The notes beneath the pieces are model-generated. The model saw only the letters and a program-made list of their open reading frames with translations, was not told the DNA's origin and did no database searches. A program made the position numbers and the translations under genes. Below, piece after piece: positions 42,842 to 53,274 of a stretch of DNA of 64,000 bases; position 1 is the first letter of the stretch; every line of letters begins with the position of its first letter. Source of the stretch: Euglena gracilis (lineage: Eukaryota; Euglenida; Euglenophyceae; Euglenales); NCBI GenBank assembly GCA_039621445.1, contig CP154956.1, positions 2,517,873 through 2,581,872 on the forward strand, given 5' to 3'.

Positions 42842-43492
42842 CTGTCCAACGACCGGGCTTGTCCAACGACCACCCCCCCCCCGGTCAGAGACGACCTTTT
42901 CGTATACGATCTTGGGGAAATGAGACTTGATAATGTTCTTGCTTTTGATTTTGTTCTTTGCAGCTTTTCCGACTTCTGTGATGAACCACTACCTAGTGGG
43001 TTGTTGTGTTCTCTATCGTCGCTCGAATGGTGACCTTGCAGAAGGTGTCGTTGTGGGCAAGCATTTTTTGCATATTTTGAAGAATTAAACCCATTTTTTG
43101 GACAATTTTCCCACAAGTCTCCCTCTTGGAGGCATTTTGGGTTTATTATTTGCTAATTTGGGACATTTTGAATTGATTTGGGCAAATGTTGGCTAATTTG
43201 GGTCAATATGAACACCTTTACGGCATTTTTGGCCATTTTGTGCCATTTTGGTGATTATGGGGATTTTTGTGGATTTTTGTGAATATTTTGTTGACATTGT
43301 TGGCATTTTTGGGCTATTTTAGATTGGCCATTGTCAGGCGCGAAGCGCCAAAAATTTCCAGCGAGACACGCCGGAAATCCCCCCCCCTTGTTTAACGACC
43401 ACCCCCCCGGTCAGAGACGAACATTGGCCATTTTAACGACCGCCCCCCCCCCCCCCCCCGGTCAGAGATGAACATTAGCGGTCGTTGGACAG
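42842..43492. mobile_element. TIR element, about 650 bp, containing repeat F
   Basis: Left end CTGTCCAACGACCGGGCTTG and right end GCGGTCGTTGGACAG are inverted. Several GACCACCCCCCCGGTCAGAGACGA units lie near both ends. The core 43045-43330 is repeat F (compare 3840-4300) with a GGCGCGAAGCGCC hairpin. A similar inverted pair (GTCCAACGAC / GTTGTTGGAC) encloses only about 115 bp at 59828-59942. Confidence 0.65.
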
Positions 43493-44069
43493 GGGGGGGG
43501 GGAGGTATTGTGGGAACGTACCACTTCCAAAAATATGGATTTTTTTGGCCGAAAATTGCAAAAATGTCAAAAAATTGAAAGGGGAAAATCAGGCCTTTAT
43601 GCAATTTTTTTTTCTTGAGATTGTGTCCCATCAAGGACTCAAGAAAAAAGTGACAACATTGGCCGAAATTGTCAAAAAATTGCCGAAATTGGAGGAGGAA
43701 AAAATAAAAATAAACGAATAAATAATATTGGGAGAAATAAGTAAAATTAATGCCAATGGTCCATAAAAAGCTCAATCTTCACCGACTTGGTTTCTATTTC
43801 TTCATTGGCTGTGTGAAATTAGGAGGATCAAAAATTTCTGTGGCAACTCTCCCACTATGGACAGATTTCACAAGCATGCCTGAGTCCCTAGCAATGAAGA
43901 AAACATTGTTCCATATTTTGAATCCCCAAACGTTCACTGAGCTCGTTTCGTAATAATGCCCCGAGTTTCCGTTCGTTTGTTTGTTTTTTGTTCTGAAGGG
44001 TCGTCTGGCTTCTTTTTTCAACCAGGTTGTAGTTTTTCAATTATTTTAATTGATTAATAACCAGAGGCC
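43493..44069. other. No gene seen
   Basis: A-rich sequence with open frames lacking any known similarity. Confidence 0.45.
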
Positions 44070-45642
44070 ACATATGGCATAAAGTGGAGCCCCCACACTT
44101 AAGTGTGGGGTACTGTGGGGGGTATGTGTGGGGGGGTGTGTGGGGGGGTGTGTGGGGGGGTGGTGGGGGGGGGGGGGGGGGGGGTGTGGGGGGTGGGGGT
44201 GTGGGGAGTGGGGGGGGTGTGTGTGGGGGGTGTGTGTGTGTGTGGTGTGTGTGTGTGTGGGGTGGGTGTGTGTGGGGGGGGTGTGTGTGGTGGGGGGGTG
44301 TGTGGGGGGGGTGTGGGTGGGGGGGGTGGGGGGGGGGGATGTGGGGGGGGGGGGGGGGTGGTGGGTGGTGTGTGTGGGGGTGTGGTTTGTGGGGGGTTCT
44401 GGGGGGGGTTGGGGGGGATGTGTGGGGGGTGTGGGGGGGGGGTGTGGGGGGGGGTGTGGGGGGGTGCGTGGGGGGGGCGTAAGGGGGGGGTGAGGGGGGG
44501 GTGTGTGGGGGGGTGTGTGGGGGGGTGTGTGGTGGGGTGTGTGGGGGGGTGTGTGGGGGGGTGTGTGGGGGGATGTGTGGGGGGGGGGGTGAGGGGGTGT
44601 GTGGGGGGGTGTGTGGGGGGGGGGGTGGTGTGGGGGGGTGTGTGGGGGGGTGTGTGGGGTGGTGTGTGGGGGGTTGTGGTGGGGGTGTGGTGGGGGTTGG
44701 GGGGGGGGGTGTGTGGGAGTGGGGGGGGTGTGGGGGGGTGTGTGGGGGGGTGTGTGGGGGGGGTGTGGGGGGGTGTGGGGGGGGGCAGTGTGGGGGGTGT
44801 GTGGTGTGAGTGGGGTGTGTGGGGGGTGCCAAATCTGAGGAAAATGGATTTTCTTTCCGTTGCCTTGCACACACAAGGGATAATGTTATTTTGGTTCGGG
44901 GGGGGGGGTCCGGGGGGGGGGGGGCGGGCCCCCCCCCCCGGGCCGCGGCCGAAGGCCGCGGCGCGACGAGGCCGAAGGCCGAGTAAGTCAAAAAATGACA
45001 CCCGAACAGTCGCGCATTCAACTTGGGTTTCAAAAAAGAATCAGGCTGTTGCTCACCCACGGTACTGTTATCCAACAAAGTGGATTTTCTTTCCGTTGCC
45101 TTGCACACACAAGGGCGGATGTTATTTTGGCTCTGGGGGGGGGGGTCCGGGGGGGGGCGGGCCCCCCCCCCCGGGCCGCGGCCGAAGGCCGCGGCGCGAC
45201 GAGGCCGAAGGCCGAGTAAGTCAAAAAAATGACAGGCAAAGAGTTGCGCACAGTCAACATGAGTGTGGGGGATGTGTGGGGGGGTGTGTGGGGGGGTGTG
45301 TGGGGGGTGTGGGGGGGGAAGGGTGGGGGGGGTGGGTGGGGGGGGGTGGTGGGGGGGGTGCGGGGGGGGGTGGGGGGGGGGGGGGGGGGGGGTGTGTGGG
45401 GGGGTGTGGGGTGGGGTGTGGGGGGGGTGTGTGGGGGGGGTGTGGGGGGGGTGTGTGGGGGGGTGTGTGGGGGGGTGTGTGGGGGGGTGTGTGGGGGGGT
45501 GTGTGGGGGGATGTGTGGGGGGGTGTGTGGGGGGGTGTGTGGGGGGATGTGTGGGGGGGTGTGTGGGGGGGTGTGTGGGGTACTGTGGGGTACTGTGGGG
45601 TACTGTGGGGTACTGTGGGGGCTCCACTTTACGCCATGTCTC
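44070..45642. mobile_element. 1573-bp TIR element with G-rich satellite interior and 8-bp target duplication
   Basis: CCAGAGGC occurs at 44062-44069 and 45643-45650 in direct orientation. Just inside, ACATATGGCATAAAGTGGAG at the left is inverted at the right as CTCCACTTTACGCCATGT, followed by CCCCCACA / TGTGGGGG. The interior is two GTGTGGGGG satellites (about 44105-44830 and 45260-45615) around a tandem duplication. No transposase frame exists; the long Pro/His or Gly/Val frames are satellite artefacts. Confidence 0.7.
44840..45235. repeat. Tandem duplication of about 235 bp inside the G-rich element
   Basis: TGGATTTTCTTTCCGTTGCC, TTGCACACACAAGGG, poly-G/poly-C and GGCCGCGGCCGAAGGCCGCG, then GAGTAAGTCAAAAAATGAC, occur twice (about 44843-45000 and 45080-45235). 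Confidence 0.85.
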
Positions 45643-47924
45643 CCAGAGGCTTAAAAAAAATGGGAAAAAACCTTTAAAAACACAAAGTTTTCGGAGTTCA
45701 TTGACTAAAAAAAAATGTGAAATACGCAACTTTCCCCCTGGCACCTCCCACCCCAAAATACAACCCCCCCCCCCTGGTTGAAGTACCTTCCTACGCCCAT
45801 ACCCACTTGGGCTGCCATCCATAGAAAGGAGCCAAAACAGCACAGGGAGAATATGCAAAACAGTGGCAGTCAACATATCCATTAAATGTGAAAATATTGC
45901 CTTTTATCATAGTTTAGTTTCAGCTCAAGGAGCAATGAGACACGGAAATCACCTTCCTTCCAGAATCATTAAAAATCAGAACTCTGCATTTTCCACTTTT
46001 TTTTGATGCATTTTTCATTCTAAGTTGTTGCCGCAAAATAATTGCAAGTCCGGGGATTTGAGCAACCCTGCCAGTTCTTTTTGCAAGTTTGCGGTGGCTT
46101 GCTCATTTGTTGTGTCATCTTTTGGAAATTTTGAGAAAGCGCAAGGCTTCCTCTCAGGTGGCGGATCACGTACGTAATACGTAGTTGGCTTGTTCCTTTG
46201 CACATTTGCACAAAGGTATTGCTCCTTGGAAAGTCCCAATAAGCGACATGCAGACCGCAGAGTGGTCATAGTGTGGTCTGGTGCCCTAGGACCACAGGGG
46301 GAAGTGCAAGGACAAAGTTAGGGTACCCTGGTGTCACCACACAATATGACACACACACACACACATACACACATATACCTACATGTGTGTTTAGGAACCA
46401 TCCAACGGCAGCCTTATCAACCTGGGATTGAGCTGTACATGTGTCATACTCTTTGACTTTAGAAGAAATTGCAGAAAAAATAGAGTTTTTCCTTTGGTGC
46501 TTCGCGCCATTTGTAAATTGGTACAAGTTGACATTTACCATGGTTTTTTGCACCTCAAAAATCTGATATTTTTGAATTCTGTTTACTTTTGTGCATGAAA
46601 TTCGGGGTTTGGCAATTTTTTTTCAGGGATAATTCCCACCGTCCCCGGCGCGAAGCCGCTGGGGGGTCTTATACATGGGGTGTCTTATTTTTGGATTTTT
46701 GCTCGATCGGCCCCGGGGTGGGGGCTTGTTTTTGGGGGGCGTTTCCTGGAATTGCTTTAGTGGTTCCTTTGCGCATTTGCACAAACTGAACATTGTGCAG
46801 TTGCGAAAGTGGTCTATTCATGCTGCAATCATGCAAACACTTCAATATGTAAAAATACTGCAAAATTACTGAAAATTTAACGTGGCAAAATACCTGCCTT
46901 CTGGGCCCAAATTTAGGCATCGGCATTTGAGACTGTGAACTGTTTTATTACTCCTGAAGCATCAACGTAAACCGCGATTCAAGGTTTTTATCCTTGAAAA
47001 AAATGAGTTCCTTCGCCCGTGGCCCTTTTGTCAAAAGTGACTGAGGTGAGGTGCAGTACATTGCCTGTGAATGGATGTGTTTGCTGCATTCAGGGGTCGA
47101 CATCGGGATTCCAATTTTTTTTAGGTGCTTCGTGCCAAAAGCAAAGGAAAACCCCCACGCACTTGACCTCCTCGGGGGGGGGGGGAGGGGGTTTGGCAGA
47201 CCCACCCACCCTACCCCTCCTGGATCCCCTCCCCCCTCCCGGGGGTCCAGGATCCAGGGATTTAAAATCCCTGGGACCTGTTGCACAAACGCCTCTTTTT
47301 TCGTGGATTTCATGAACGCCATGTTCCCATGTTCTCCTGTTTCAGAAGCCCTGGCTACACACTGAGGGCCGGCGTGCAACCAGCAGTTCAAGGGCCTAAC
47401 CCCCCTTAAATCCATCAAAAACATGTCCAAAAGAAATGTGCAAAGGAACACGGAACACAAAATAGGCTTAAGCGCGAGACCCACCACCTAAGTTCCCAGC
47501 TCATGTATTTTTTATTTTGGGCCACACCTCCTATGCCAACCTAGTGTGAGCTGGAGAATACGTGTTGTGAATCTGTGCAATTCCCTCTCCTGCATTGCCA
47601 TGGTACTGGACCCTCTCCCCACCAACGCTGCTGTATTCTGAGTGGTTATTTTGCGCATTGGTTTTTTGGCTTTTTCGGATGTTTTTCCCTGCTGTCAGCC
47701 ACTTTTGGCCACTTTGACGGCTTTTGCTCACTTTTGGCCACTTTTGGGCTGCTTTTGGTTGTTGTTTTTTTTTGTCCAAAATGGCCAAAACTTGGCCAAA
47801 CGTGGTAAGAAGAGCCCAAATTGACCAAAAAAAGCAAGAATTGCAAAAATGTGACCAAAGAAGCCAAAAGCAGCAACTCCAACGGCCAAAGGTGGCCCCA
47901 TTGGGCCAAAGATGGGTCAAACAG
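45643..47924. other. No gene; repeat E (reverse copy) at 46460-46745
   Basis: 46460-46745 contains GGTGCTTCGCGCCATTTG, CAAGTTGACATTTACCATG and TTTTTGCTCGATCGGCCCC. These appear reverse-complemented and rearranged at 53528-53890. 47690-47900 is a TTTTGGCCACTTTTGG inverted tract. No exon was recognised before 47925. Confidence 0.5.
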
Positions 47925-48013
47925 CTAACAGGCGCCATTGAGGACCTCAAAGCCGATGCGGGGCGCTGCAGGACGCTGCGATCATCGGTACTTGGCGGCA
48001 ATTTGCCGGCGGG
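47925..48013 (+). CDS. Receptor exon: helix before the distal Cache lobe
   Basis: From CAAACAG|CTA to a strong donor GGCGGG|GTGAGT. It reads LTGAIEDLKADAGRCRTLRS, then SVLGGNLPAG. It joins in frame (phase 2) to the next exon through a 67-bp canonical intron. An Ala/Leu helix followed by a short loop, then the SLPLANRVL helix, is the expected lead-in to a distal Cache lobe. The upstream exon carrying the preceding membrane helix was not found, so this may belong to the receptor above or to a second receptor. Confidence 0.6.
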
Positions 48014-48080
48014 GTGAGTGGGTGGGACGGCCGCCACCAATCCAGCTGGTTGGGTGATGGGGCCTGCCTCTCCACCACAG
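48014..48080 (+). other. Canonical GT-AG intron, 67 bp
   Basis: GTGAGTGGG at the 5' end, CCTCTCCACCACAG at the 3' end, and the frame is maintained. It shows that the gene also uses ordinary spliceosomal introns. Confidence 0.75.
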
Positions 48081-48176
48081 GAGCCTGCCTTTGGCGAACC
48101 GCGTGCTGCCGCACAACGTCAGCGTGGAGCTGGCCGGCACGCTGTGGGACGTGTTCCCAGGGCTGGTGGACCAGAG
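48081..48176 (+). CDS. Receptor exon: distal Cache lobe, first part
   Basis: Reads (G)SLPLANRVLPHNVSVELAGT, then LWDVFPGLVDQ. The LWxxFPxLV pattern is common where a distal Cache lobe begins. One sequon (NVS) is present. It joins the preceding exon through a GT-AG intron and the next exon (48667) through GT-AG ends (CAGAG|GTCAGT ... CCCAAAAG|ACCC), in frame in both cases. Confidence 0.7.
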
Positions 48177-48666
48177 GTCAGTTTTTGGAGGTTTGCAACG
48201 TTATTATTTTTTTTTTAAAGGATGGTGGACCAGGGCAGTGGGTGGGCGGGCGGGTCAGTCCCACCACCCTGGGGCGGGGGGTCATACCGATCCCACCCCC
48301 CGGGGGAGGTGACTGATCCATTTGTGGCTCCAGCTCCGACCTGGTCGACCTGGAAAGGCCAAAAATGCCAAAACTCGGCGGTGAATTTTTTTTTGAAAAG
48401 TTGGTCAAAGTCCATTAATTTGGGCCATTTTCTTGGCCGAGTTGGCCAGAGTGACTGACCCCCCCCCCCACCCCTGGGTGGGTGGGATGTGGGTGAGTGG
48501 TATTCCAAATGTGGCCGACTGAAAACGGAAAGTGACCCCCCCCCCCCCGAGGGTCGGTAAGCAATGGTGTGGTGGGGGTCCCCCCCCCCCCCGAGGTGTG
48601 CTGGGCACCCCCCCCCCCCGGAGGTGGGCGGGTGGGTGGTGTCGACCCCTCTACGGTTCCCAAAAG
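48177..48666 (+). other. Probable GT-AG intron with family D sequence
   Basis: GTCAGTTTTT at the 5' end and CCCAAAAG at the 3' end. 48290-48600 contains GGTGACTGATCC, GTGACTGACCCC and GGGTCGGTAAGCAAT, as in family D. The acceptor lacks a clear pyrimidine tract. Confidence 0.5.
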
Positions 48667-48805
48667 ACCCTCTGTGGCGGACAGCTTCTCGTACTTTGTG
48701 GCGGTCGGGATGAACAAATCGGAGGTGTACGCCGGCCAGGGCGGGCGCCGGTGGCTTCTTTCTCTCCTCCCCGGTGGCATTTCGCTTGCCATCTGGACCC
48801 CACCC
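48667..48805 (+). CDS. Receptor exon: distal Cache lobe, second part
   Basis: Reads (R)PSVADSFSYFVAVGMNKSEV, YAGQGGRRWLLSLLPGGISL, then AIWTPP. Strand FSYFVAVGM, turn NKSEVYAG and strand RRWLLSL match the second and third strands of a Cache lobe (the position where such domains read xxYVGxxxGxFxG). The end is uncertain: CCGCCCAGTGCGTG|GTAATG offers a GT donor, GCCCAG at 48806 fits the other intron rule, and an earlier GGCCAG lies at 48734. Confidence 0.65.
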
Positions 48806-48847
48806 GCCCAGTGCGTGGTAATGATGGAAAGGGGGTTGGGAGAGCCC

Positions 48848-49034
48848 CAGGGCTGTGTGGGAATCCCAAAGCCCTGTGGGAGGTGGGTGGGGGGCCAACC
48901 CCCCCCCCCATTTCCGGGGTCGCCGATGTTTAGGTCGAAAACTTCGGCGCCGAAGGAATTTTTCCTTGGGCGGTGCCGTGGTGGGTGGGTGGGAGGTCGC
49001 CTCCCCCCCCATCCAGGTTTTCTCGTATCGCCTG
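48848..49034. mobile_element. Miniature element, family B copy 3, 187 bp, exact 8-bp target duplication
   Basis: Begins CAGGGCTGTGTGGGAATC and ends CGTATCGCCTG. Flanks GAGAGCCC at 48840-48847 and 49035-49042 are identical. The core has TTTAGGTCGAAAACTTCGG, CGCCGAAGG and TTGGGCGGTGCCGTG, as in copies 1 and 2. The CAG...CTG ends and 8-bp duplication match the hAT-like element at 7.1 kb. Confidence 0.8.
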
Positions 49035-49042
49035 GAGAGCCC

Positions 49043-49461
49043 TCAATGCCTACCCCCCCCCCCCCCTGGAAGTTGTTGCCTGGGCCGTACGTTCTGATTT
49101 TTCTATTTGGACAGTTACATTAGGGTGCATCGTATCTCTATGTATTTCACTGGTTATGTATCTCAGCGCATTTCACCAGGTTTGCTTGTCGAATTTTTCA
49201 TCATTTTTTTCACAAAATCTCTGTGCGTTTTTTCGGAAGAATCCATGCCGGACCGAGTAATAAACACGTGCATGATTTTTCACCTGTAAGAAGCTTGAGA
49301 GCATTTGGTGCGGAAACGGGTCGTCCTTTCCATTCTGTGACGTTTCAGCACAGGAAGTTGTCGAAATTTATACTTGCTTGACTTATCAGGAGATTTCTCC
49401 CAGGTCGAGAGAGAGTTTTTTTTTTGCGCTGCCGTGCAGCATTTCGATTCATTCGGAGGGG
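49043..49461. other. No gene seen
   Basis: AT-rich spacer between probable exons. Confidence 0.5.
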
Positions 49462-49608
49462 CCCCGCCCCGGGGTCGTCATCGATGCCATCACGGCGGAG
49501 GCCAACGCCACGCTGCGGGCGGTTTACCGGCAGCAGACTGCCCGCATGGCGGCGGTGGAGGCGCAGTCCCTGGCGGAGATGGACGCCGTGGCAGCTCAAA
49601 AGGTGGCT
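49462..49608 (+). CDS. Receptor exon: amphipathic helix after the sensor
   Basis: Reads GPRPGVVIDAITAEANATLR, AVYRQQTARMAAVEAQSLAE, MDAVAAQKVA. A short strand (VVIDAI) leads into a long Ala/Gln/Glu helix with one sequon (NAT), as expected where a Cache domain ends and runs to the second membrane helix. The end is either GT (AAAAG|GTGGCT) or, by the other rule, before GGCCAG at 49609. The start is not fixed; CTG at 49429-49431 is a possible intron end. Confidence 0.6.
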
Positions 49609-49678
49609 GGCCAGGGACGGGCATGGCCTCCGGTCAGAGGGGATGGGATGCCAGGCAAGCACCTATGAAATGACTGGG

Positions 49679-49803
49679 CGTGTGTTGTGTGTTGTGTCTG
49701 TTGGGTGCGTTGCGTGTGTGTTGTGTGTGTTGTGTGTGCTGTGTGTGCTGTGTGTGCTGTGTGTGCTGTGTGTGTTGTGTGTGTTGTGTGTGTTGTGTGT
49801 GTG

Positions 49804-49842
<39 letters not shown>

Positions 49843-49868
49843 GTGTGTGTGTGTGTGTGTGTTGTGTG

Positions 49869-49901
<33 letters not shown>

Positions 49902-49911
49902 GCGCGCGCGC

Positions 49912-49976
<65 letters not shown>

Positions 49977-49990
49977 GTGTGTGCGGGCTC
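49679..49990. repeat. (GT)n / TTGTGTG / (GC)n microsatellite, opposite strand sense
   Basis: TGTGTGTTG units, then (GT)n, (GTGC)n, (GC)n and (GT)n. It is one of only two large arrays with GT on the plus strand; the others carry AC. Confidence 0.97.
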
Positions 49991-50606
49991 GCACACGTGC
50001 ACCGAATGACCAATGACAGACAATGGTGTATGATAATCACCAGTTAAGTGAATGCGTAAAATTCATCATCAATATATTTTTTTCGAAGTTATCAGAGGTC
50101 TTTATAGTTTGCGTGTTTTATATTTTCAGTCCATTGGTTAAGTCCTGAACCAAAATCCTTTGCGACACCTGGGATGGGGGGGGGCATTCATCGCAGAAGT
50201 TGGCGCTGGCTGAAACCATGCTGTGCCCCCTGGGGTCCCTTGTTTTAAAAACTCAACGCTTCCAATGCAAATCAGCCAAATTACATGGAACAAGGACTCT
50301 ATCACCAAGGGATGGGCTGGCCTGCCCATTTTTCGACAGGCTCGGTCACGCCCATTCACGCCTGGTCACGCGCAACAGGAGTTTTCGCAATATTGTAATT
50401 TTCGAGATTTTTTTTTGGAGTACGTATTCAACGTGCTTCCGAGGGCAAATTTCAGTTGCAAAGTTGCCGCCTCGGGGCCCACACCAACTGACTTACCATT
50501 GCGGGCAGTCTACCGAGAAGTTTCCTTGGGACGTCCAGACTGACTTGCCGGGTGAGCGAGGGGGTGGGGTCGGATCCCCACGGCTCACACAGGCGCGGCC
50601 TTGCAT
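49991..50606. other. No confident exon
   Basis: 50485-50510 (TTGCGGGCAGTCTACCGAGA) resembles the ATLRAVYRQ codons of the exon at 49.5 kb and may be a decayed duplicate. Confidence 0.4.
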
Positions 50607-50706
50607 TCAGCCTCCAGGCGCTGCAGGCGCAGGAGCGTGTCCACCTCGAGCAGATGCAGAACGAGACCACCCGAGCGCTGAACGCCTCCCGACTGCCCCG
50701 CCCCCA
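50607..50706 (+). CDS. Receptor exon candidate: coiled-coil-like helix
   Basis: After CTTGCATTCAG the frame reads SLQALQAQERVHLEQMQNET, then TRALNASRLPRPQ. It has strong helical heptads with Leu/Val/Met positions and two sequons (NET, NAS). GC-rich codons stand out from the flanks. Neither border gives a proven in-frame link to the exons at 49.5 or 51.7 kb. Confidence 0.5.
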
Positions 50707-51690
50707 AACCCCGCAATTGTTCCCGCTGAGGGTTCTGTGCTACCGGGGAGAATGCCCCCAAATATGGGTGTTGCTGTCCTTCGGAACCTCGGGACAAAGG
50801 GGGAGGGGACATTTGTGCCAGGTTTGTGCGGCATTTTGGAGGCAGAGAGTTTCCTCCTCCAGTTGAGACTCAAACCCATTGATTTTCGAATCTGGGTAAT
50901 TCCTGTAACCTGTCTCATGTACGATCACGCAAATCCACCAACCAAATTTTTTATGGGAACAGTGGCTCTGGGTGATTGTTAAGAATTACAACGATATCTC
51001 CCCCCAGAATTATTCCCCGATGCTGGCCACGCCTCCCCTTCCCTTGGAATACTGAGGAGCAATGCGTCTTACCACGAGATTTTTTTGTGATGTGAAGGCT
51101 TTAGGCGGAGGAGCAACACAAGAGGTGGTTTCAGAGGAGCACTCCCCCATGCTGGGGCATTTTTGACCCCCCCCCCCCCGGGTTCGGGTATTGGGGGTGG
51201 GCAGTGCTTCAGCACCTCTCGGCACTGAAGGTGTTGGGGGCCTGAAAATGTCTGTTTTCAAGGGAAATTGGGTTTTTTTTTGACTTGGTCAGCACGCACC
51301 AGGACCCAAAACCAACTCCCCCTGGGGGGTGCCTGCTATGGCAGGCACCCTATATGGCGCCACCTGGTTGGTAAAATGAAAAGCCTGCCTCCATGAAACT
51401 CTGAATGTCCCCGTTTACAGCATGCCTCCTGCCTCCACCACATTTTGCCCCATCCAAAAACGCCCCACATGTCTCCCCCCGCAGGAATCATGGTTAGGTG
51501 TCGTGCACCCAACCATGCCCGTCAGCGGAATGCGATGACCCGACTTTGGCCACTTCGAGCCCAGAGGCAGTGCACCGAGAAAGTGGCGTGGCAGAGTCAT
51601 TGGGGTGGGGCGGATAAGTAATCGGGGGGGGGGGGCAGAGGAGGGCTTTGTGTCCACAAATTGCCCCAACCAGGCGGGGGGGGGGGGGGC
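50707..51690. other. No gene; GGTGCCTGC hairpin at 51325-51350
   Basis: GGTGCCTGCTATGGCAGGCACC is a perfect hairpin, related to the GCCTGCCTGGGCAGGC units at 61965-62235. Confidence 0.5.
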
Positions 51691-51785
51691 TGCGTGGCGG
51701 GGCAGCGCCGGCAGAAGAGCGCACAGGACCTCGCCACGCTCACCGCCAGCGAGATGACTGCCACCCAGCGGTTGGAGGACTACCG
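51691..51785 (+). CDS. Receptor exon candidate: helix
   Basis: After a poly-G run the frame reads CVAGQRRQKSAQDLATLTAS, then EMTATQRLEDY, a polar amphipathic helix in GC-rich codons. The end before CCCCAG (CAG at 51789-51791) would fit the nonconventional rule. No border repeat was found that joins it to the next exon at 54.5 kb. Confidence 0.45.
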
Positions 51786-53242
51786 CCCCAGGGCGGGCGG
51801 GACCAAGAAACTAAAAGGTTCTGATTTTTTTTAAAAAAAGGTGTTTTAAAGTTTTTAGCTTTTTAAACGCCATATTTCACCTTTTTTTTCATGATCTTTT
51901 TTCATTTTTTTGAATTTTTTTTCCATTTGCGTGCAAGACACTGTTTTCCTCACATGCATGTTTTTTTTGAAAAAAAGTGTGGTTTTACGTGAAATAATGT
52001 CTCACATTGGAAATCCCCTGGAGGAGATACATATTTTCCAACTCCTCTCCAGCAGATGTGTGTAGAATCCAAAACATTTTCCAAAAATAACTTTTATTAA
52101 AAGTATTTTTTTTAAAAGCTTTTAAAGGTCCCTCCCCCCAATGTAGACCCGTTTTTTTTTTGGAAGAAAATTCAAGACCCTGAGGGTGGGGTTTGTATTT
52201 TGGGGGGTTTTTTATTTTTGTGGGAAAGCCAAAATTCTGTGACCAAAGCGCACATACATTTGCCCTAATTTTGCCCGAATTTCACCATTTTTATGCAGAA
52301 ATCCAGCGGATGACCATTTTTTTTTGGAAAACAAAGGGAAAATCAGGACCTGGCTGTCACAAAATGATCACATTGTTGGGATTTTTTCCCGTTTCTCACC
52401 GCTCACGTAGCGCTATCAATTTGCCTGGAGGAGGGGTTTATATTGGGGTGTAATTTCAAGAACCCCTGGGTGGTTTTACATTTTGGGGGGGGGGTATTTT
52501 AATGCAATTGTGCAAAAGGATTTTCAGATTTTTTTGGACTTAGGTTTTCAAGGCGTCTTAAAAAATATGGTCCCAATCCTTGGCGTCAAGGTTTGAGTAT
52601 CTTCAAAATGTTTTGTTTAATATCAACGTTTTTTGGAAACGTCATCTCATTTTCCTCATTTTTCCATTTTATCAGCGGCGGCACATTCTGTTTCATCTTT
52701 ACTTTTTTTGCATTTCTTAAAAGTTTCTGGTACTCAGTTAGATCCCCAGACAGGCCTGGTTCCAGCCGGACCCCTTTGGGGAGGGGCAAGAGGGAGAGCA
52801 CCCTTTTTTCACCAGCCCAAATTTTCCAGCCTCTGTGCTGGGGGGTGTTTAAGTGAATCCCCGGTTGGAATCAGACGTACCAAAATCACATTTCTGGACA
52901 TTTTTCGTTCATCTAGGTCCCCAAAAGACAAATTTGAACTTGATTTTTGCGCTGTTTCAATTGTTTTCCTTTTTGTGTTTAGTGTTTTTGAAGGTCATAC
53001 CCCCTGCAAGTGTCTGCAGTCTTCCAACAGCCATCACCAAAAATTTCTGTGCAATCAGGGTCATTTTCCATTATTCTATTGCATCAATCCTATGGGGACA
53101 TTTTTCCTTTGCTCTGAAAACCCCTTGGAAGGAAGTTTCCTTGGTCGACCACGCACAGTCACCCACCACCACTTCAGAGGTTTGGCACTGGCCGTTCTTT
53201 CAGCCAATGGGGGTGCCCCCCCCCCCCCCCCCCCCCCCCTGC

Positions 53243-53274
<32 letters not shown>

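Noticed and set aside
44041-45882. Long proline/histidine-rich frame on the minus strand and glycine-rich frames on the plus strand
   Set aside because: They are produced by the GTGTGGGGG satellite; several overlapping frames are open simultaneously.
47910-47970. KQLTGAIEDL as a HAMP helix
   Set aside because: No transmembrane segment precedes it; the upstream sequence is TTTTGGCC-type repeat, and the in-frame continuation is the lead-in of a Cache lobe.
40599-48093. Near match TCTTTGGC (before CAG at 40607) and CCTTTGGC (after CTG at 48085) suggesting one huge nonconventional intron
   Set aside because: Joining there puts the 48-kb exon in the wrong frame, and that exon already has a clean GT-AG acceptor at 48080.
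50440-50545. LPLRAVYREV as another receptor exon
   Set aside because: Similarity to the 49.5-kb exon is only about 25 bases, the flanking codons are not helix-like, and no splice borders support it; a decayed duplicate is more likely.
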